This document shows, piece after piece, positions 17,503 to 26,852 of a DNA stretch of 64,000 nt (position 1 is its first letter; every line of letters starts with the position of its first letter). The position numbers and the translations under genes are program-made. The notes under the pieces are model-generated. The model ran no database searches and was not told where the DNA came from. It saw only the letters and a program-made list of their open reading frames with translations. The stretch spans positions 592,589-656,588 of the forward strand of contig NZ_MNAH01000003.1 of assembly GCF_001976065.1 (NCBI RefSeq), written 5' to 3'. Source of the DNA: Pseudomonas putida (GTDB lineage: Bacteria; Pseudomonadota; Gammaproteobacteria; Pseudomonadales; Pseudomonadaceae).

Positions 17503-19701
17503 ATGACTTCTAAAAACAATACGGCCCCTGCGCTTTGCGACCCGACGCTGAACCCGGCGGCGAACAGCCCCGCGCCATCGAAGCCATTGACGCCTTCACG
17601 CCCGCTCGCGACCCAGCAATACCTGTACTTCACTGAAACCAACACCGATCGCATTCTCGACAACCTCGACGGCCTGCGCGACATGGTGTTCCCGCGCCCA
17701 TCGCACCTGGAAGGCGACAACGATCAGCACAACGATCAGGCGTTTCCGTCGGTGTGCCTGATTGGCCTGGGCCGCTGCGGTTCGAACATCGCGCTGGACG
17801 TTGCGGAACTGGTCTACAACGCCCGCAAGTTCTACCTCAACGAATTCAACAGCGAAGATCGCCTCTCGCCTGACAAGCGCTATGCGGAAAAAGGCTACAG
17901 CCCGGCACAATGGATTCGCAACAACCTGCGCCTGGGGTCGAGCAAGGCCGCCAAACCGGTGTTCCTGGTAGAACCGCTGGTGATGCTGGGCGACCTGGAC
18001 AAGGACATCGCCGGGCGTATCCGCTTCTCGCGCAAAGGCGAAAAGAGCGGATTCCTGCGCGACTACAGCAAAATGAAAATCATGGACCTGTCGGAAGTCC
18101 ATGCCGGCGGTGCCGGTAATGCACCGATCCTCGGTCAGTACCTGGCCAAGATCATCCTGAACAAAGACACCCAGCGTTTTTCCAGCCCGGACTGGAAGAT
18201 GATCCACTCGTACCTGATTGACAGCTGCGGCATCAAGGCCAACCAGTCGCGCCTGTATTTCTCGATCTTCAGTGCCGGTGGCGGTACCGGTTCAGGCATG
18301 GCGTCGGAATTCGGCCTGGCCCAGCAGCATTCGTACATGAACAAGACGTTCGACACCAAGCCAATGGACGAGCACGACGGCAAGAGCGGTCACTCCTTCG
18401 TCTTCGAACCGATCTTCACCAGCGGCATCTGCGTGCTGCCGAACATTTCCGATCACCGCAGCGAAATGTCCGAGGCGCTGCACATCAACGCCGGCCGCCT
18501 GCTGTGCAAATACCTGTCGGAAGAATGGGACTTCTCCTACAACTTCGCCAACGAAGACAGCAGTGAAGCCAGCGTCATGGGCCGTATCCGCCCCTGGAAC
18601 GCGATGATGCTGATCTCCAACGACATCATGCGTTATGCCGAAGAAAGCGATGACGGCAACATCCAGAACATCGACGTCAATGCGATGGAAAAACATGCCA
18701 ACCAGTACATCTCGCAGCAGATCTTCAACATCCTGACCGCGCAAGCTGTCACGACCGACTATGACCAGAACTATTTCCGCCGTGCCGGCATCGACATCGG
18801 CGAAACCATTCGCCTGGACGCCAACGACCTGTTCATGAGCCTCGCCGGCCCAGTGGCCATTGCGTATGCCGAATCCGTGGTGCCGGAAACACCGCCGCCA
18901 AGCAGCGACAAATTCAAGGTCTTCGATAAAGAGCCGCAGCGCCTGAACATCGACGACCTGTTCTTCCGCTCGATCGACCTGCCACATTTCAACAAGGTCA
19001 CCCAGGCCATCGAAGGCATCAGCCTGTTGCCCATCGAGTCCAAGCGTTATCGGGCGTCGCTGGAGCAGTACAAGAACTCGGGCTACGACGCGGCTGCCCT
19101 GCACGACCTGCACTTCTTCAAGAACTGCTCGTCGGTGGTGTCGATCGTGTCCCTGCCCAAGGACTACAAGTTGTCCTACATGGACCTGAACCGCTTGAAG
19201 ACCCACCTCAACAACCTGTTCCCCAACACCACGCTCAAGCGTTATGCGCTGGTGATCGGCGCCTCGGCCAACCTGTCGCTGACCACCCTGATCGCCAAGA
19301 GCCCGTGCCTGTCGGACGATTTCCTGACCTTGATCGTGGCGTTCATCAAGCGCTGCTTTGCCCGTACCCCTTACCGCTTCGATGACACCCTGGACAACTC
19401 GGTCCTGGACTTCATCATCAATGAACAGTTCGATGAAGACCTGATCGATGACCTGCTCAACGAATTCGAGAATCCGGCGAAAATCCTCGATACCAACTGG
19501 TATGCGATCAAGCCGATGTACGAAAAGAAGTATCGCGAGCTGATCAACGACAAGGACAAGTTCGTCTCGATCAACGACATCCGCCTGTCACGCGATTGCG
19601 TGAAGAAAGCGATCAAGTACTTGCGTGAGATCTATCGTCACCGGATTGGCAAGACGAAGGTGATTTCGTTGAATAACCATACGGGCAAGACGGCTTACTA
19701 A
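17503..19701 (+). CDS. Tubulin/FtsZ-superfamily GTPase (Tubulin_2-like), orphan
   Basis: A 732-residue protein that is neither FtsZ nor a known plasmid or phage tubulin, but shows the superfamily's nucleotide-binding signs. Residues 88-95 read GLGRCGSN, like the tubulin T1 loop (GQCGN). Residues 257-266 read SAGGGTGSGM, the T4 tubulin signature. Residues 389-396 (NIDVNAME) resemble the T7 loop NxDxxD/E that triggers GTP hydrolysis. A Pro/Ala-rich N-terminus of about 75 residues precedes the GTPase part, and about 250 further residues follow it. This fits the proteobacterial FtsZ-like family described from comparative genomics as possibly involved in membrane remodelling. The ATG at 17503 (MTSKNNTAPA) has a poor ribosome site; the frame stays open upstream. 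The flanking genes look unrelated. Confidence 0.8.
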   Translation: MTSKNNTAPALCDPTLNPAANSPAPSKPLTPSRPLATQQYLYFTETNTDRILDNLDGLRDMVFPRPSHLEGDNDQHNDQAFPSVCLIGLGRCGSNIALDVAELVYNARKFYLNEFNSEDRLSPDKRYAEKGYSPAQWIRNNLRLGSSKAAKPVFLVEPLVMLGDLDKDIAGRIRFSRKGEKSGFLRDYSKMKIMDLSEVHAGGAGNAPILGQYLAKIILNKDTQRFSSPDWKMIHSYLIDSCGIKANQSRLYFSIFSAGGGTGSGMASEFGLAQQHSYMNKTFDTKPMDEHDGKSGHSFVFEPIFTSGICVLPNISDHRSEMSEALHINAGRLLCKYLSEEWDFSYNFANEDSSEASVMGRIRPWNAMMLISNDIMRYAEESDDGNIQNIDVNAMEKHANQYISQQIFNILTAQAVTTDYDQNYFRRAGIDIGETIRLDANDLFMSLAGPVAIAYAESVVPETPPPSSDKFKVFDKEPQRLNIDDLFFRSIDLPHFNKVTQAIEGISLLPIESKRYRASLEQYKNSGYDAAALHDLHFFKNCSSVVSIVSLPKDYKLSYMDLNRLKTHLNNLFPNTTLKRYALVIGASANLSLTTLIAKSPCLSDDFLTLIVAFIKRCFARTPYRFDDTLDNSVLDFIINEQFDEDLIDDLLNEFENPAKILDTNWYAIKPMYEKKYRELINDKDKFVSINDIRLSRDCVKKAIKYLREIYRHRIGKTKVISLNNHTGKTAY

Positions 19702-19728
19702 GGCCGGCGCAGCACCGCGTCGCACCCA

Positions 19729-19811
19729 ATCGCGAGCAGGCTCGCTCCCACCGTTGAACGTGTTCTTCCAGAAAGAATGCAGTCAACTGTGGGAGCGAGC
19801 CTGCTCGCGAT
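19729..19811. repeat. REP-like palindrome with perfect 23-bp arms
   Basis: 19729-19751 (ATCGCGAGCAGGCTCGCTCC...) is the exact reverse complement of 19789-19811, around 37 nt. It lies 27 nt after the tubulin-like gene and may act as its transcript end. The rest of 19702-20000 shows nothing coding. Confidence 0.9.
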
Positions 19812-20000
19812 GACGCCCTCAAAAATCACACAATTCAACATCCAGAAACAATTGATCAGCCCTTCCGCTGCTCTCCCAACTGTTCCCGTTACGTTTACGT
19901 CACCGTGAAGCTGTGGCCTTTCTCTACGGCAACCTGCCATCACGCTACTCGGCTACACACTTTCGATCGGCAAGACATGGCACCAACGTGGTGCAGGCAA

Positions 20001-20306
20001 TTAACCCTGCGCTCTTTCCTGGATCATAATCCATGGCGAAACCACCACCGCCCACAGCTGTGGATCGCGTTCGAAAAGATCCAGCGCCCGCGTTTCAGAC
20101 AGCTTGGCGACCTTGTCTTCGGCCAGCCAGGCAGCCACTTTCTCGCCTTCGTCGGTCGCTACGGCCTCGGCTGCCGCAATCAAATCCAGGCTTGGATCGA
20201 CCCACAATAGGGCACCCTTGGCAAAGAACGGCTCCAGTTCCTTCCAGGTAATAGATGCGGTTTCTCCGAGCAGCTTGGCATAGAGGGTGCTAGGTTCTTC
20301 AGTCAT
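20001..20306 (-). CDS. DUF2288 family protein
   Basis: A 101-residue soluble protein starting MTEEPSTLYAKLLGETASI. The aromatic and acidic pattern ('WKELEPFFAKGALLWVDP', 'VVVSPWIMIQERAQG') is that of the DUF2288 family of gamma-proteobacteria, for which I know no function. The frame extends to 20420, but the ATG at 20306 gives the family start. It is convergent with the tubulin-like gene and divergent from braC. Confidence 0.78.
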   Translation of the reverse strand: MTEEPSTLYAKLLGETASITWKELEPFFAKGALLWVDPSLDLIAAAEAVATDEGEKVAAWLAEDKVAKLSETRALDLFERDPQLWAVVVSPWIMIQERAQG

Positions 20307-20657
20307 GGGTTCCGGTCCGGAAAAGAAATCGACGCAATGATAACGTCGGTGGTCAGGCAGAAAAACCCAGAAGCAATTGGCATTACCGAATGAAAAGCGC
20401 AGGAAAGCCAAGGAGTGCACCGAATCTGGCTATAAGCCCGTCAAAGCCCCGCCGCAATTCTGACTTTTTCTTTCAAAAAAGCGACACCCCCAAGTTTTGC
20501 CCCCCGGCGCCAGCTTCCCAGGCTGACAATCGGCGCTCTACACTGTACCGGTACAGTTGCCGAGGGGCTTTTCCGGGAGATGTCGTGGATATCTGACCCG
20601 GTTCTGCCGCCTACGGCGCCAGGACTATAAAAATTACAACAGTAAGAGTGGAGCACT
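20307..20657. other. Intergenic region upstream of braC
   Basis: No gene is present in these 351 bases. The notable element is a perfect 16-bp palindrome at 20542-20557, about 100 bp before braC. A TATAAA (20626-20631) lies close to the start but has no matching -35 box. Confidence 0.5.
20542..20557. promoter_or_regulatory. Perfect palindrome, possible operator for braC
   Basis: ACTGTACCGGTACAGT is its own reverse complement. It lies 101-116 bp before the braC start, a typical place for a dimeric regulator. I do not recognise the factor. Confidence 0.4.
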
Positions 20658-21785
20658 ATGACTAAGGCTACTAAGCAGATTTCCAAACTGTTTGCCGCTA
20701 TGGTTCTGGCCGGGGTTGCCAGCCATTCGTTCGCAGCTGACACCATCAAGATCGGCATCGCCGGCCCTAAAACCGGTCCTGTAGCCCAATACGGCGACAT
20801 GCAGTTCAGCGGCGCCAAGATGGCCATTGAACAGATCAACGCCAAAGGCGGCGTAGACGGCAAGAAACTCGAAGCCGTTGAATACGATGACGCCTGCGAT
20901 CCAAAACAAGCGGTAGCGGTCGCGAACAAAGTCGTCAACGACGGCGTCAAGTTCGTGGTTGGTCACCTGTGCTCCAGCTCCACTCAACCGGCTTCGGACA
21001 TCTACGAAGACGAAGGCGTGATCATGATCACCCCGGCTGCCACCAGCCCGGACATCACCGCTCGTGGTTACAAAATGGTGTTCCGCACCATCGGCCTGGA
21101 CAGCGCCCAGGGCCCTGCCGCCGGTAACTACATTGCCGATTTCGTAAAACCGAAGATCGTTGCTGTCCTGCACGACAAGCAGCAATACGGTGAAGGTATC
21201 GCCTCTGCCGTGAAGAAAACCCTGGAAGGCAAAGGCGTCAAGGTTGCCGTGTTCGAAGGCGTCAACGCCGGCGACAAGGACTTCTCCTCGATGATCGCCA
21301 AGCTCAAGCAAGCCAACGTCGACTTCGTCTACTACGGCGGCTACCACCCGGAGCTGGGCCTGATCCTGCGTCAGTCTGCGGAAAAAGGCCTGAAAGCCAA
21401 GTTCATGGGTCCGGAAGGCGTGGGTAACGACTCCATTTCGCAGATCGCCAAGGACGCTTCCGAAGGTCTGCTGGTGACCCTGCCGAAATCCTTCGACCAG
21501 GACCCGGCCAACGTTGCCCTGGCTGATGCGTTCAAGGCCAAGAAAGAAGACCCGAGCGGTCCGTTCGTGTTCCCGGCCTACTCGGCTGTGACCGTGATCG
21601 CCGACGGCATCAAGGCTGCCAAGTCCGAAGACTCCGCCAAAGTGGCTGAAGCCATCCACGCTGGCACCTTCAAGACCCCGACCGGCGACCTGAGCTTCGA
21701 CGAGAAAGGCGACCTGAAAGACTTCAAATTCGTGGTTTACGAGTGGCACTTCGGCAAACCAAAAACTGAAGCCAAGCCTCAGTAA
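20658..21785 (+). CDS. braC: Branched-chain amino acid ABC transporter, periplasmic binding protein
   Basis: BraC binds Leu, Ile, Val (also Ala/Thr in Pseudomonas) in the periplasm and delivers them to BraDE. The 375-residue precursor has a clear signal peptide (about residues 1-26, cleavage after SHSFA), and the mature part begins with the type 1 binding-protein motif 'DTIKIGIAGPKTGPVAQYG'. 'GHLCSSSTQPASD' is the ligand-binding loop with paired cysteines. A GGAGCACT ribosome site precedes the ATG. A strong terminator stands between it and braD, so the binding protein is probably made in excess over the membrane parts. Confidence 0.96.
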   Translation: MTKATKQISKLFAAMVLAGVASHSFAADTIKIGIAGPKTGPVAQYGDMQFSGAKMAIEQINAKGGVDGKKLEAVEYDDACDPKQAVAVANKVVNDGVKFVVGHLCSSSTQPASDIYEDEGVIMITPAATSPDITARGYKMVFRTIGLDSAQGPAAGNYIADFVKPKIVAVLHDKQQYGEGIASAVKKTLEGKGVKVAVFEGVNAGDKDFSSMIAKLKQANVDFVYYGGYHPELGLILRQSAEKGLKAKFMGPEGVGNDSISQIAKDASEGLLVTLPKSFDQDPANVALADAFKAKKEDPSGPFVFPAYSAVTVIADGIKAAKSEDSAKVAEAIHAGTFKTPTGDLSFDEKGDLKDFKFVVYEWHFGKPKTEAKPQ

Positions 21786-21807
21786 GGCGTTGCCTGACTG
21801 ACTGCCA

Positions 21808-21840
21808 ACAAAGCCCACGGCGTGCCGTGGGCTTTGTTTT
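21808..21840 (+). terminator. Terminator or attenuator between braC and braD
   Basis: ACAAAGCCCACGG (21808-21820) pairs with CCGTGGGCTTTGT (21825-21837), followed by TTT. The perfect 13-bp stem should stop most transcription, leaving partial read-through into braDEFG. Confidence 0.88.
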
Positions 21841-22018
21841 ACGATCGTATCTGGGCCGCGCTGGCGTGATCCGCCAGTCTCCCCACCTGAAAATCTCAAA
21901 ACCGTCATCAGCGGTTCGCTGGCAAACCCCGGATTCGAAGTGGATGCAGATCCACGGGGCCCGGGCGGGAAAATGACTCCACCAGTGAAATGCGTATCAG
22001 GTTTTTAGGAGCGCTGTA

Positions 22019-22942
22019 ATGCCTGACATCTATCACTTTTTCCAACAGCTGGTTAATGGCCTGACCATTGGCAGCACGTATGCCCTGATCGCCATCGGCT
22101 ATACGATGGTTTACGGCATCATTGGAATGATCAACTTCGCCCACGGCGAGGTGTACATGATCGGCTCCTACGTGGCGTTCATCGCCATCGCCGGGCTGGC
22201 CATGCTGGGACTCGACAGCGTTCCGCTGTTGATGACCGCCGCTTTCCTGGCAACCATCGTCGTCACCAGTGCCTACGGCTACAGCATCGAACGGATCGCC
22301 TACCGCCCCTTGCGCGGCAGCAACCGTCTGATCCCGCTGATCTCCGCCATCGGCATGTCGATCTTCCTGCAGAACACCGTTCTGCTGGCGCAAGACTCCA
22401 AGGACAAATCCATCCCCAACCTGATTCCGGGCAATTTTGCCTTTGGGCCAGGTGGCGCACATGAAGTGCTGATTTCCTACATGCAAATCGTGGTGTTCGT
22501 GGTGACCCTGGTCGCCATGCTCGGCCTGACGCTGTTCATCTCCCGCTCTCGCCTGGGTCGCGCCTGCCGCGCCTGCGCCGAAGACATCAAGATGGCCAAC
22601 CTGCTGGGTATCAACACCAACAACATCATCGCCCTGACCTTCGTCATCGGTGCCGCGCTGGCGGCCATCGCGGCCGTGCTGCTGAGCATGCAATACGGCG
22701 TGATCAACCCGAACGCCGGTTTCCTCGTCGGCCTCAAGGCCTTCACCGCAGCGGTACTGGGCGGTATCGGCAGCATTCCGGGCGCCATGCTCGGCGGGCT
22801 CGTATTGGGTGTGGCGGAAGCCTTTGGTGCCGATATCTTCGGCGACCAGTACAAGGACGTCGTGGCGTTCGGCCTGCTGGTTCTGGTGCTGTTGTTCCGG
22901 CCAACCGGCCTGCTGGGCCGTCCGGAGGTTGAGAAGGTATGA
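22019..22942 (+). CDS. braD: Branched-chain amino acid ABC transporter permease (LivH type)
   Basis: BraD is one of the two inner-membrane channel subunits. The 307-residue protein has about eight membrane segments and LivH signatures ('[19 protein letters not shown]' at the N-terminus, '[10 protein letters not shown]', '[19 protein letters not shown]'). An AGGAGCGCTGTA ribosome site precedes the ATG. Its last four bases overlap the braE start (ATGA), indicating translational coupling. A 177-nt leader follows the upstream terminator and could hold its own promoter. Confidence 0.95.
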   Translation: MPDIYHFFQQLVNGLTIGSTYALIAIGYTMVYGIIGMINFAHGEVYMIGSYVAFIAIAGLAMLGLDSVPLLMTAAFLATIVVTSAYGYSIERIAYRPLRGSNRLIPLISAIGMSIFLQNTVLLAQDSKDKSIPNLIPGNFAFGPGGAHEVLISYMQIVVFVVTLVAMLGLTLFISRSRLGRACRACAEDIKMANLLGINTNNIIALTFVIGAALAAIAAVLLSMQYGVINPNAGFLVGLKAFTAAVLGGIGSIPGAMLGGLVLGVAEAFGADIFGDQYKDVVAFGLLVLVLLFRPTGLLGRPEVEKV

Positions 22943-24195
22943 CTAGGAATCTTAAACAGGCGCTGTTCAGCGCCTTGCTGGTGTGGGCCGTGGCCTACCC
23001 GGTACTCGGTCTGAAGCTGACCATCGTCGGCATCAACCTCGAAGTTCATGGCACCAGCGACGCCACCCTGATCACCATCGCGGTGTGCTCGGTGCTGATG
23101 TTCCTGCGTGTCTTGTTCGACCAGCAGATCAGCTCGGCCTGGCGTTCTTCGCCAGGCATGCCGCTGATTCCGGCCAAGGCCAGCAACTTCCTGACCCTGC
23201 CGACCACACAGCGCTGGATCATCATCGCGCTGATCGCTGGCGCGCTGGTCTGGCCGTTCTTCGGTTCTCGCGGTGCGGTGGATATCGCGACGCTGGTACT
23301 GATCTACGTGATGCTGGGCCTGGGCCTGAACATCGTGGTCGGTCTGGCCGGTCTGCTCGACCTCGGTTACGTCGGTTTCTACGCCGTCGGCGCCTACAGC
23401 TACGCGCTGCTGTCGCACTACTACGGCCTGAGCTTCTGGATCTGCCTGCCGATCGCCGGCCTGATGGCGGCCACCTTCGGCTTCCTGCTGGGCTTCCCGG
23501 TACTGCGTCTGCGCGGTGACTACCTGGCGATCGTGACCCTGGGCTTCGGTGAGATCATCCGTCTGTTCCTGCGTAACCTGACGGACATCACCGGCGGCCC
23601 GAACGGCATCAGCAACATCGAGAAGCCAACGTTCTTCGGCCTGACCTTCGAACGTAAAGCCGCGGAAGGCATGCAAACCTTCCACGAGTACTTCGGCCTG
23701 CAATACAACTCGATCAACAAGGTGATCTTCCTTTACCTGGTTGCGCTGTTCCTGGCACTGGCTGCGCTGTTCGTCATCAACCGCTTGCTGCGCATGCCCC
23801 TGGGCCGCGCCTGGGAAGCGTTGCGTGAAGACGAAATCGCCTGCCGCGCACTGGGCCTGAACCCGACCATCATCAAGCTGTCGGCCTTCACCCTGGGCGC
23901 AAGCTTCGCCGGTTTCGCCGGTAGCTTCTTCGCTGCCCGCCAGGGGCTGGTGACGCCGGAGTCCTTCACCTTCATCGAGTCGGCGATCATCCTCGCCATC
24001 GTGGTGCTGGGTGGCATGGGCTCGCAGCTGGGCGTGATCCTGGCGGCGGTGGTGATGATCCTGCTGCCGGAAATGATGCGTGAGTTCAGTGAATACCGCA
24101 TGTTGATGTTCGGTGCCTTGATGGTACTGATGATGATCTGGCGCCCTCAGGGTCTGCTGCCCATGCAACGTCCTCACATGGAGCTGCGCAAATGA
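22939..24195 (+). CDS. braE: Branched-chain amino acid ABC transporter permease (LivM type)
   Basis: BraE is the second channel subunit. At 418 residues it has the long N-terminal extension of the LivM family (first membrane segment followed by a DUF3382-like region to about residue 110), then the conserved '[25 protein letters not shown]' core, quoted in part. It overlaps braD and braF by 4 bp at both ends, so the whole braDEFG run should be translated in one chain. Confidence 0.95.
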   Translation: MTRNLKQALFSALLVWAVAYPVLGLKLTIVGINLEVHGTSDATLITIAVCSVLMFLRVLFDQQISSAWRSSPGMPLIPAKASNFLTLPTTQRWIIIALIAGALVWPFFGSRGAVDIATLVLIYVMLGLGLNIVVGLAGLLDLGYVGFYAVGAYSYALLSHYYGLSFWICLPIAGLMAATFGFLLGFPVLRLRGDYLAIVTLGFGEIIRLFLRNLTDITGGPNGISNIEKPTFFGLTFERKAAEGMQTFHEYFGLQYNSINKVIFLYLVALFLALAALFVINRLLRMPLGRAWEALREDEIACRALGLNPTIIKLSAFTLGASFAGFAGSFFAARQGLVTPESFTFIESAIILAIVVLGGMGSQLGVILAAVVMILLPEMMREFSEYRMLMFGALMVLMMIWRPQGLLPMQRPHMELRK

Positions 24196-24959
24196 GCCGC
24201 GAGATCCTTAAAGTAGAAAACCTGAGCATGCGCTTCGGCGGCTTGCTGGCGGTCAACGGCGTTGCCTTGAGCGTGAAAGAGAAACAAGTGGTTGCACTGA
24301 TCGGCCCCAACGGCGCCGGCAAGACCACCGTGTTCAACTGCCTGACCGGCTTCTACAAGCCGAGCGGCGGCAGCATCCTGCTCGATGGTGAGCCGATCGA
24401 GGGCCTGCCGGGCCACAAGATCGCGCTCAAGGGCGTGGTGCGTACCTTCCAGAACGTGCGGTTGTTCAAGGACATGACTGCGGTCGAGAACCTCTTGATC
24501 GCCCAGCATCGCCACCTGAACACCAACTTCCTGTCCGGCTTGTTCAAGACCCCGGGGTTTCGCAAGAGCGAACGCGAGGCCATGGAGTTCGCCGAGTACT
24601 GGCTGGAAAAGGTCAACCTCAAGGAGTTCGCCAACCGTCCGGCCGGTACCCTGGCCTACGGTCAGCAACGGCGCCTGGAAATCGCCCGCTGCATGATGAC
24701 CCGTCCGCGGATCCTCATGCTCGACGAACCGGCCGCCGGCCTGAACCCGAAGGAAACCGAAGACCTGAAGGCGCTGATCAGCGTGCTGCGTGAGGAGCAC
24801 AACGTCACCGTGCTGCTTATCGAACATGACATGAAACTGGTCATGAGCATTTCCGACCACATCGTCGTGATCAACCAGGGCACGCCCCTGGCCAACGGTA
24901 CGCCGGAACAGATCCGCGACAATCCTGAAGTGATCAAAGCCTACCTGGGGGAAGCGTAA
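24192..24959 (+). CDS. braF: Branched-chain amino acid ABC transporter ATPase (LivG type)
   Basis: BraF is a cytoplasmic ATPase energising BraDE. The 255-residue protein has Walker [10 protein letters not shown], the signature line '[14 protein letters not shown]' with the family's LAYG variant in place of LSGG, Walker B '[14 protein letters not shown]', and the switch His in '[10 protein letters not shown]'. It begins inside the last codons of braE (ATGA overlap) and ends directly against the braG start codon. Confidence 0.96.
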   Translation: MSREILKVENLSMRFGGLLAVNGVALSVKEKQVVALIGPNGAGKTTVFNCLTGFYKPSGGSILLDGEPIEGLPGHKIALKGVVRTFQNVRLFKDMTAVENLLIAQHRHLNTNFLSGLFKTPGFRKSEREAMEFAEYWLEKVNLKEFANRPAGTLAYGQQRRLEIARCMMTRPRILMLDEPAAGLNPKETEDLKALISVLREEHNVTVLLIEHDMKLVMSISDHIVVINQGTPLANGTPEQIRDNPEVIKAYLGEA

Positions 24960-25661
24960 ATGCTGCAGTTCGAAAACGTTTCCACTTTCTACGGCAAGAT
25001 CCAGGCCCTGCACAGCGTCAACGTCGAAGTCCGTCAAGGCGAAATCGTCACCCTGATCGGCGCCAACGGTGCCGGCAAATCCACGCTCCTGATGACCCTG
25101 TGCGGTTCGCCTCGGGCCCACAGCGGCAGCATCCGCTACATGGGTGAGGAACTGGTCGGCCAGGATTCTTCGCAGATCATGCGCAAGAGCATTGCCGTGG
25201 TGCCGGAAGGTCGTCGGGTGTTTTCCCGCCTGACCGTGGAAGAAAACCTGTCCATGGGTGGTTTCTTCACCGCCAAGGGCGACTATCAGGAACAGATGGA
25301 CAAGGTCCTCGGACTTTTCCCACGCCTGAAAGAGCGCTTCAGCCAGCGTGGCGGCACCATGTCCGGCGGCGAACAGCAAATGCTCGCCATCGGCCGCGCG
25401 CTGATGAGCAAGCCCAAGCTGCTGCTGCTCGACGAGCCTTCGCTGGGCCTGGCCCCAATCATCATCCAGCAGATCTTCGATATCATCGAACAGCTGCGCA
25501 AGGACGGTGTGACGGTGTTCCTGGTCGAACAGAACGCCAACCAGGCCCTGAAAATCGCTGACCGCGCCTACGTTCTGGAGAACGGCCGGGTAGTGATGAC
25601 CGGCACCGGTGAAGCGTTGCTGACCGATCCGAAAGTGCGCGATGCGTACCTCGGCGGCTAA
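24960..25661 (+). CDS. braG: Branched-chain amino acid ABC transporter ATPase (LivF type)
   Basis: BraG is the partner ATPase of BraF. The 233-residue protein has Walker A 'GANGAGKST', signature 'MSGGEQQMLAIGRAL', Walker B 'LLLLDEPSLGLAP' and the LivF-specific switch 'FLVEQNANQAL', with Gln in place of the switch His. It starts immediately after the braF stop, ends the operon, and is followed 15 nt later by a strong terminator. Confidence 0.96.
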   Translation: MLQFENVSTFYGKIQALHSVNVEVRQGEIVTLIGANGAGKSTLLMTLCGSPRAHSGSIRYMGEELVGQDSSQIMRKSIAVVPEGRRVFSRLTVEENLSMGGFFTAKGDYQEQMDKVLGLFPRLKERFSQRGGTMSGGEQQMLAIGRALMSKPKLLLLDEPSLGLAPIIIQQIFDIIEQLRKDGVTVFLVEQNANQALKIADRAYVLENGRVVMTGTGEALLTDPKVRDAYLGG

Positions 25662-25676
25662 GCCTTTGCGGTAACC

Positions 25677-25705
25677 AAAAAACGGCCTTTGCGGGCCGTT
25701 TTTTT
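25677..25705 (+). terminator. Terminator after braDEFG
   Basis: An A6 run plus CGGCC (25677-25687) pairs with GGCCG plus T7 (25694-25705). It closes the operon, with a REP-like element 27 nt beyond. Confidence 0.9.
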
Positions 25706-25732
25706 ATGCCTGCCTTAACACCGCATTTCCTT

Positions 25733-25822
25733 TGTAGGAGCTGGCTTGCCAGCGATAGCGGTGTACCCGTCAACATGGTCGTTGAATGTTATGCCCCTTT
25801 CGCTGGCAAGCCAGCGCCTACA
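25733..25822. repeat. REP-like inverted pair
   Basis: TGTAGGAGCTGGCTTGCC... (25733-25755) faces its reverse complement at 25800-25822 with one mismatch. It lies between the bra terminator and the end of the LysR gene. Confidence 0.88.
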
Positions 25823-25838
25823 GGGTCCGTGTGAAGAT

Positions 25839-26738
25839 TCAAAGTCGATCCAGCGCCTCGCCGCTGCGCTTGAACCAACCGATCAAGTAATCCGCCAGCA
25901 CCTGCGTGCGTTTCGGCAGCCCCCCCTGGTACGGATGCACCAGGTACATTGGCATGCTGCGGGTCTGATAATCACGCAGGAGCCAGCGCAAACGCCCGTC
26001 GGCCAGTTCCTCCGGCAACGCGTAGGACGGTAAACGAGCAATGCCGGCGCCAGCCAGTGCGGCTTTTTTCAATAGATTGTAATGGTTGCTGGCGAAGGGG
26101 CCGGAAACCCGCACCCGCAACAGCTCGTGCTGTTGGTGATACAACCACTCCTCACGACCACTGTAGTGGCTGTTGAGCAGGCACCGGTGTTCGGCCAGCG
26201 CCTGAGGCGTCTGCGGCTCACCGTATTGCTCCAGATAGGCGGGGCTGGCGCAGGTCAATTCCCGCCACGCCAATAACGGGCGCGCCACCAGGCGCTGGTC
26301 AATCGCCACATCGGAGCGGATTGCCAAATCGAAACCGTCGCGGGACAGATCACGGTAACTGTTGTTGAGTTCCAGCTCGATCTGCACCTCGGGATACTGG
26401 GCGGAGAACTCCAGCAACAATCCATCGAAAAAGGTTTCTCCGAGCGACACCGGAACCGTCATCCGCACCGGGCCGGCCATGTCGTCCTTCAGGCGTGCCA
26501 GGGCCTGGCGCGCGCGCTCGACCTGCACCACCAGCGCCTGGGCCTGGGGCAATAACGCCGCGCCCGCCGCCGTCAGGCTCAAGCGTCGCGTGGTGCGCTG
26601 CAACAAGACCACGGAAAACTGCGCTTCCAACTGACTGATGCGCTTGGACAGTTGGCCCTTGCTGCAGCCCAATTGCTGCGCAGCCAAGGTAAAACTCCCC
26701 GCTTCGATCAGTACCGCAAACGCGGCCAGGTCATCCAT
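25839..26738 (-). CDS. LysR-family transcriptional regulator
   Basis: A 299-residue LysR regulator. The N-terminal helix-turn-helix (residues about 1-60, 'AGSFTLAAQQLGCSKGQLSKRISQLE', quoted in part as SKGQLSKRISQLE) is followed by a substrate-binding domain. Its sub-branch resembles the CrgA/DmlR type ('MDDLAAFAVLIEAGSF'). The ATG at 26738 is chosen because upstream residues to 26828 lack homologous character. It is divergently arranged with a short-chain dehydrogenase 114 bp away, the usual layout for a LysR gene and its target. The effector is unknown. Confidence 0.88.
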   Translation of the reverse strand: MDDLAAFAVLIEAGSFTLAAQQLGCSKGQLSKRISQLEAQFSVVLLQRTTRRLSLTAAGAALLPQAQALVVQVERARQALARLKDDMAGPVRMTVPVSLGETFFDGLLLEFSAQYPEVQIELELNNSYRDLSRDGFDLAIRSDVAIDQRLVARPLLAWRELTCASPAYLEQYGEPQTPQALAEHRCLLNSHYSGREEWLYHQQHELLRVRVSGPFASNHYNLLKKAALAGAGIARLPSYALPEELADGRLRWLLRDYQTRSMPMYLVHPYQGGLPKRTQVLADYLIGWFKRSGEALDRL

Positions 26739-26852
26739 CTCGCTCACGGATTGTTTCCATTTGAAAACCAAAGGTTGCCTATTAGCGCGCTTATCCGTAG
26801 AAAAAACCACTCTAAACTGAAGCCTCATTCAACCCATCGAGGATCAGCCAGT

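Noticed and set aside
22477..24177. 566-codon frame opposite braD/braE
   Set aside because: Extremely Gln/His/Arg/Asp-rich mirror frame; the operon genes on the plus strand are certain.
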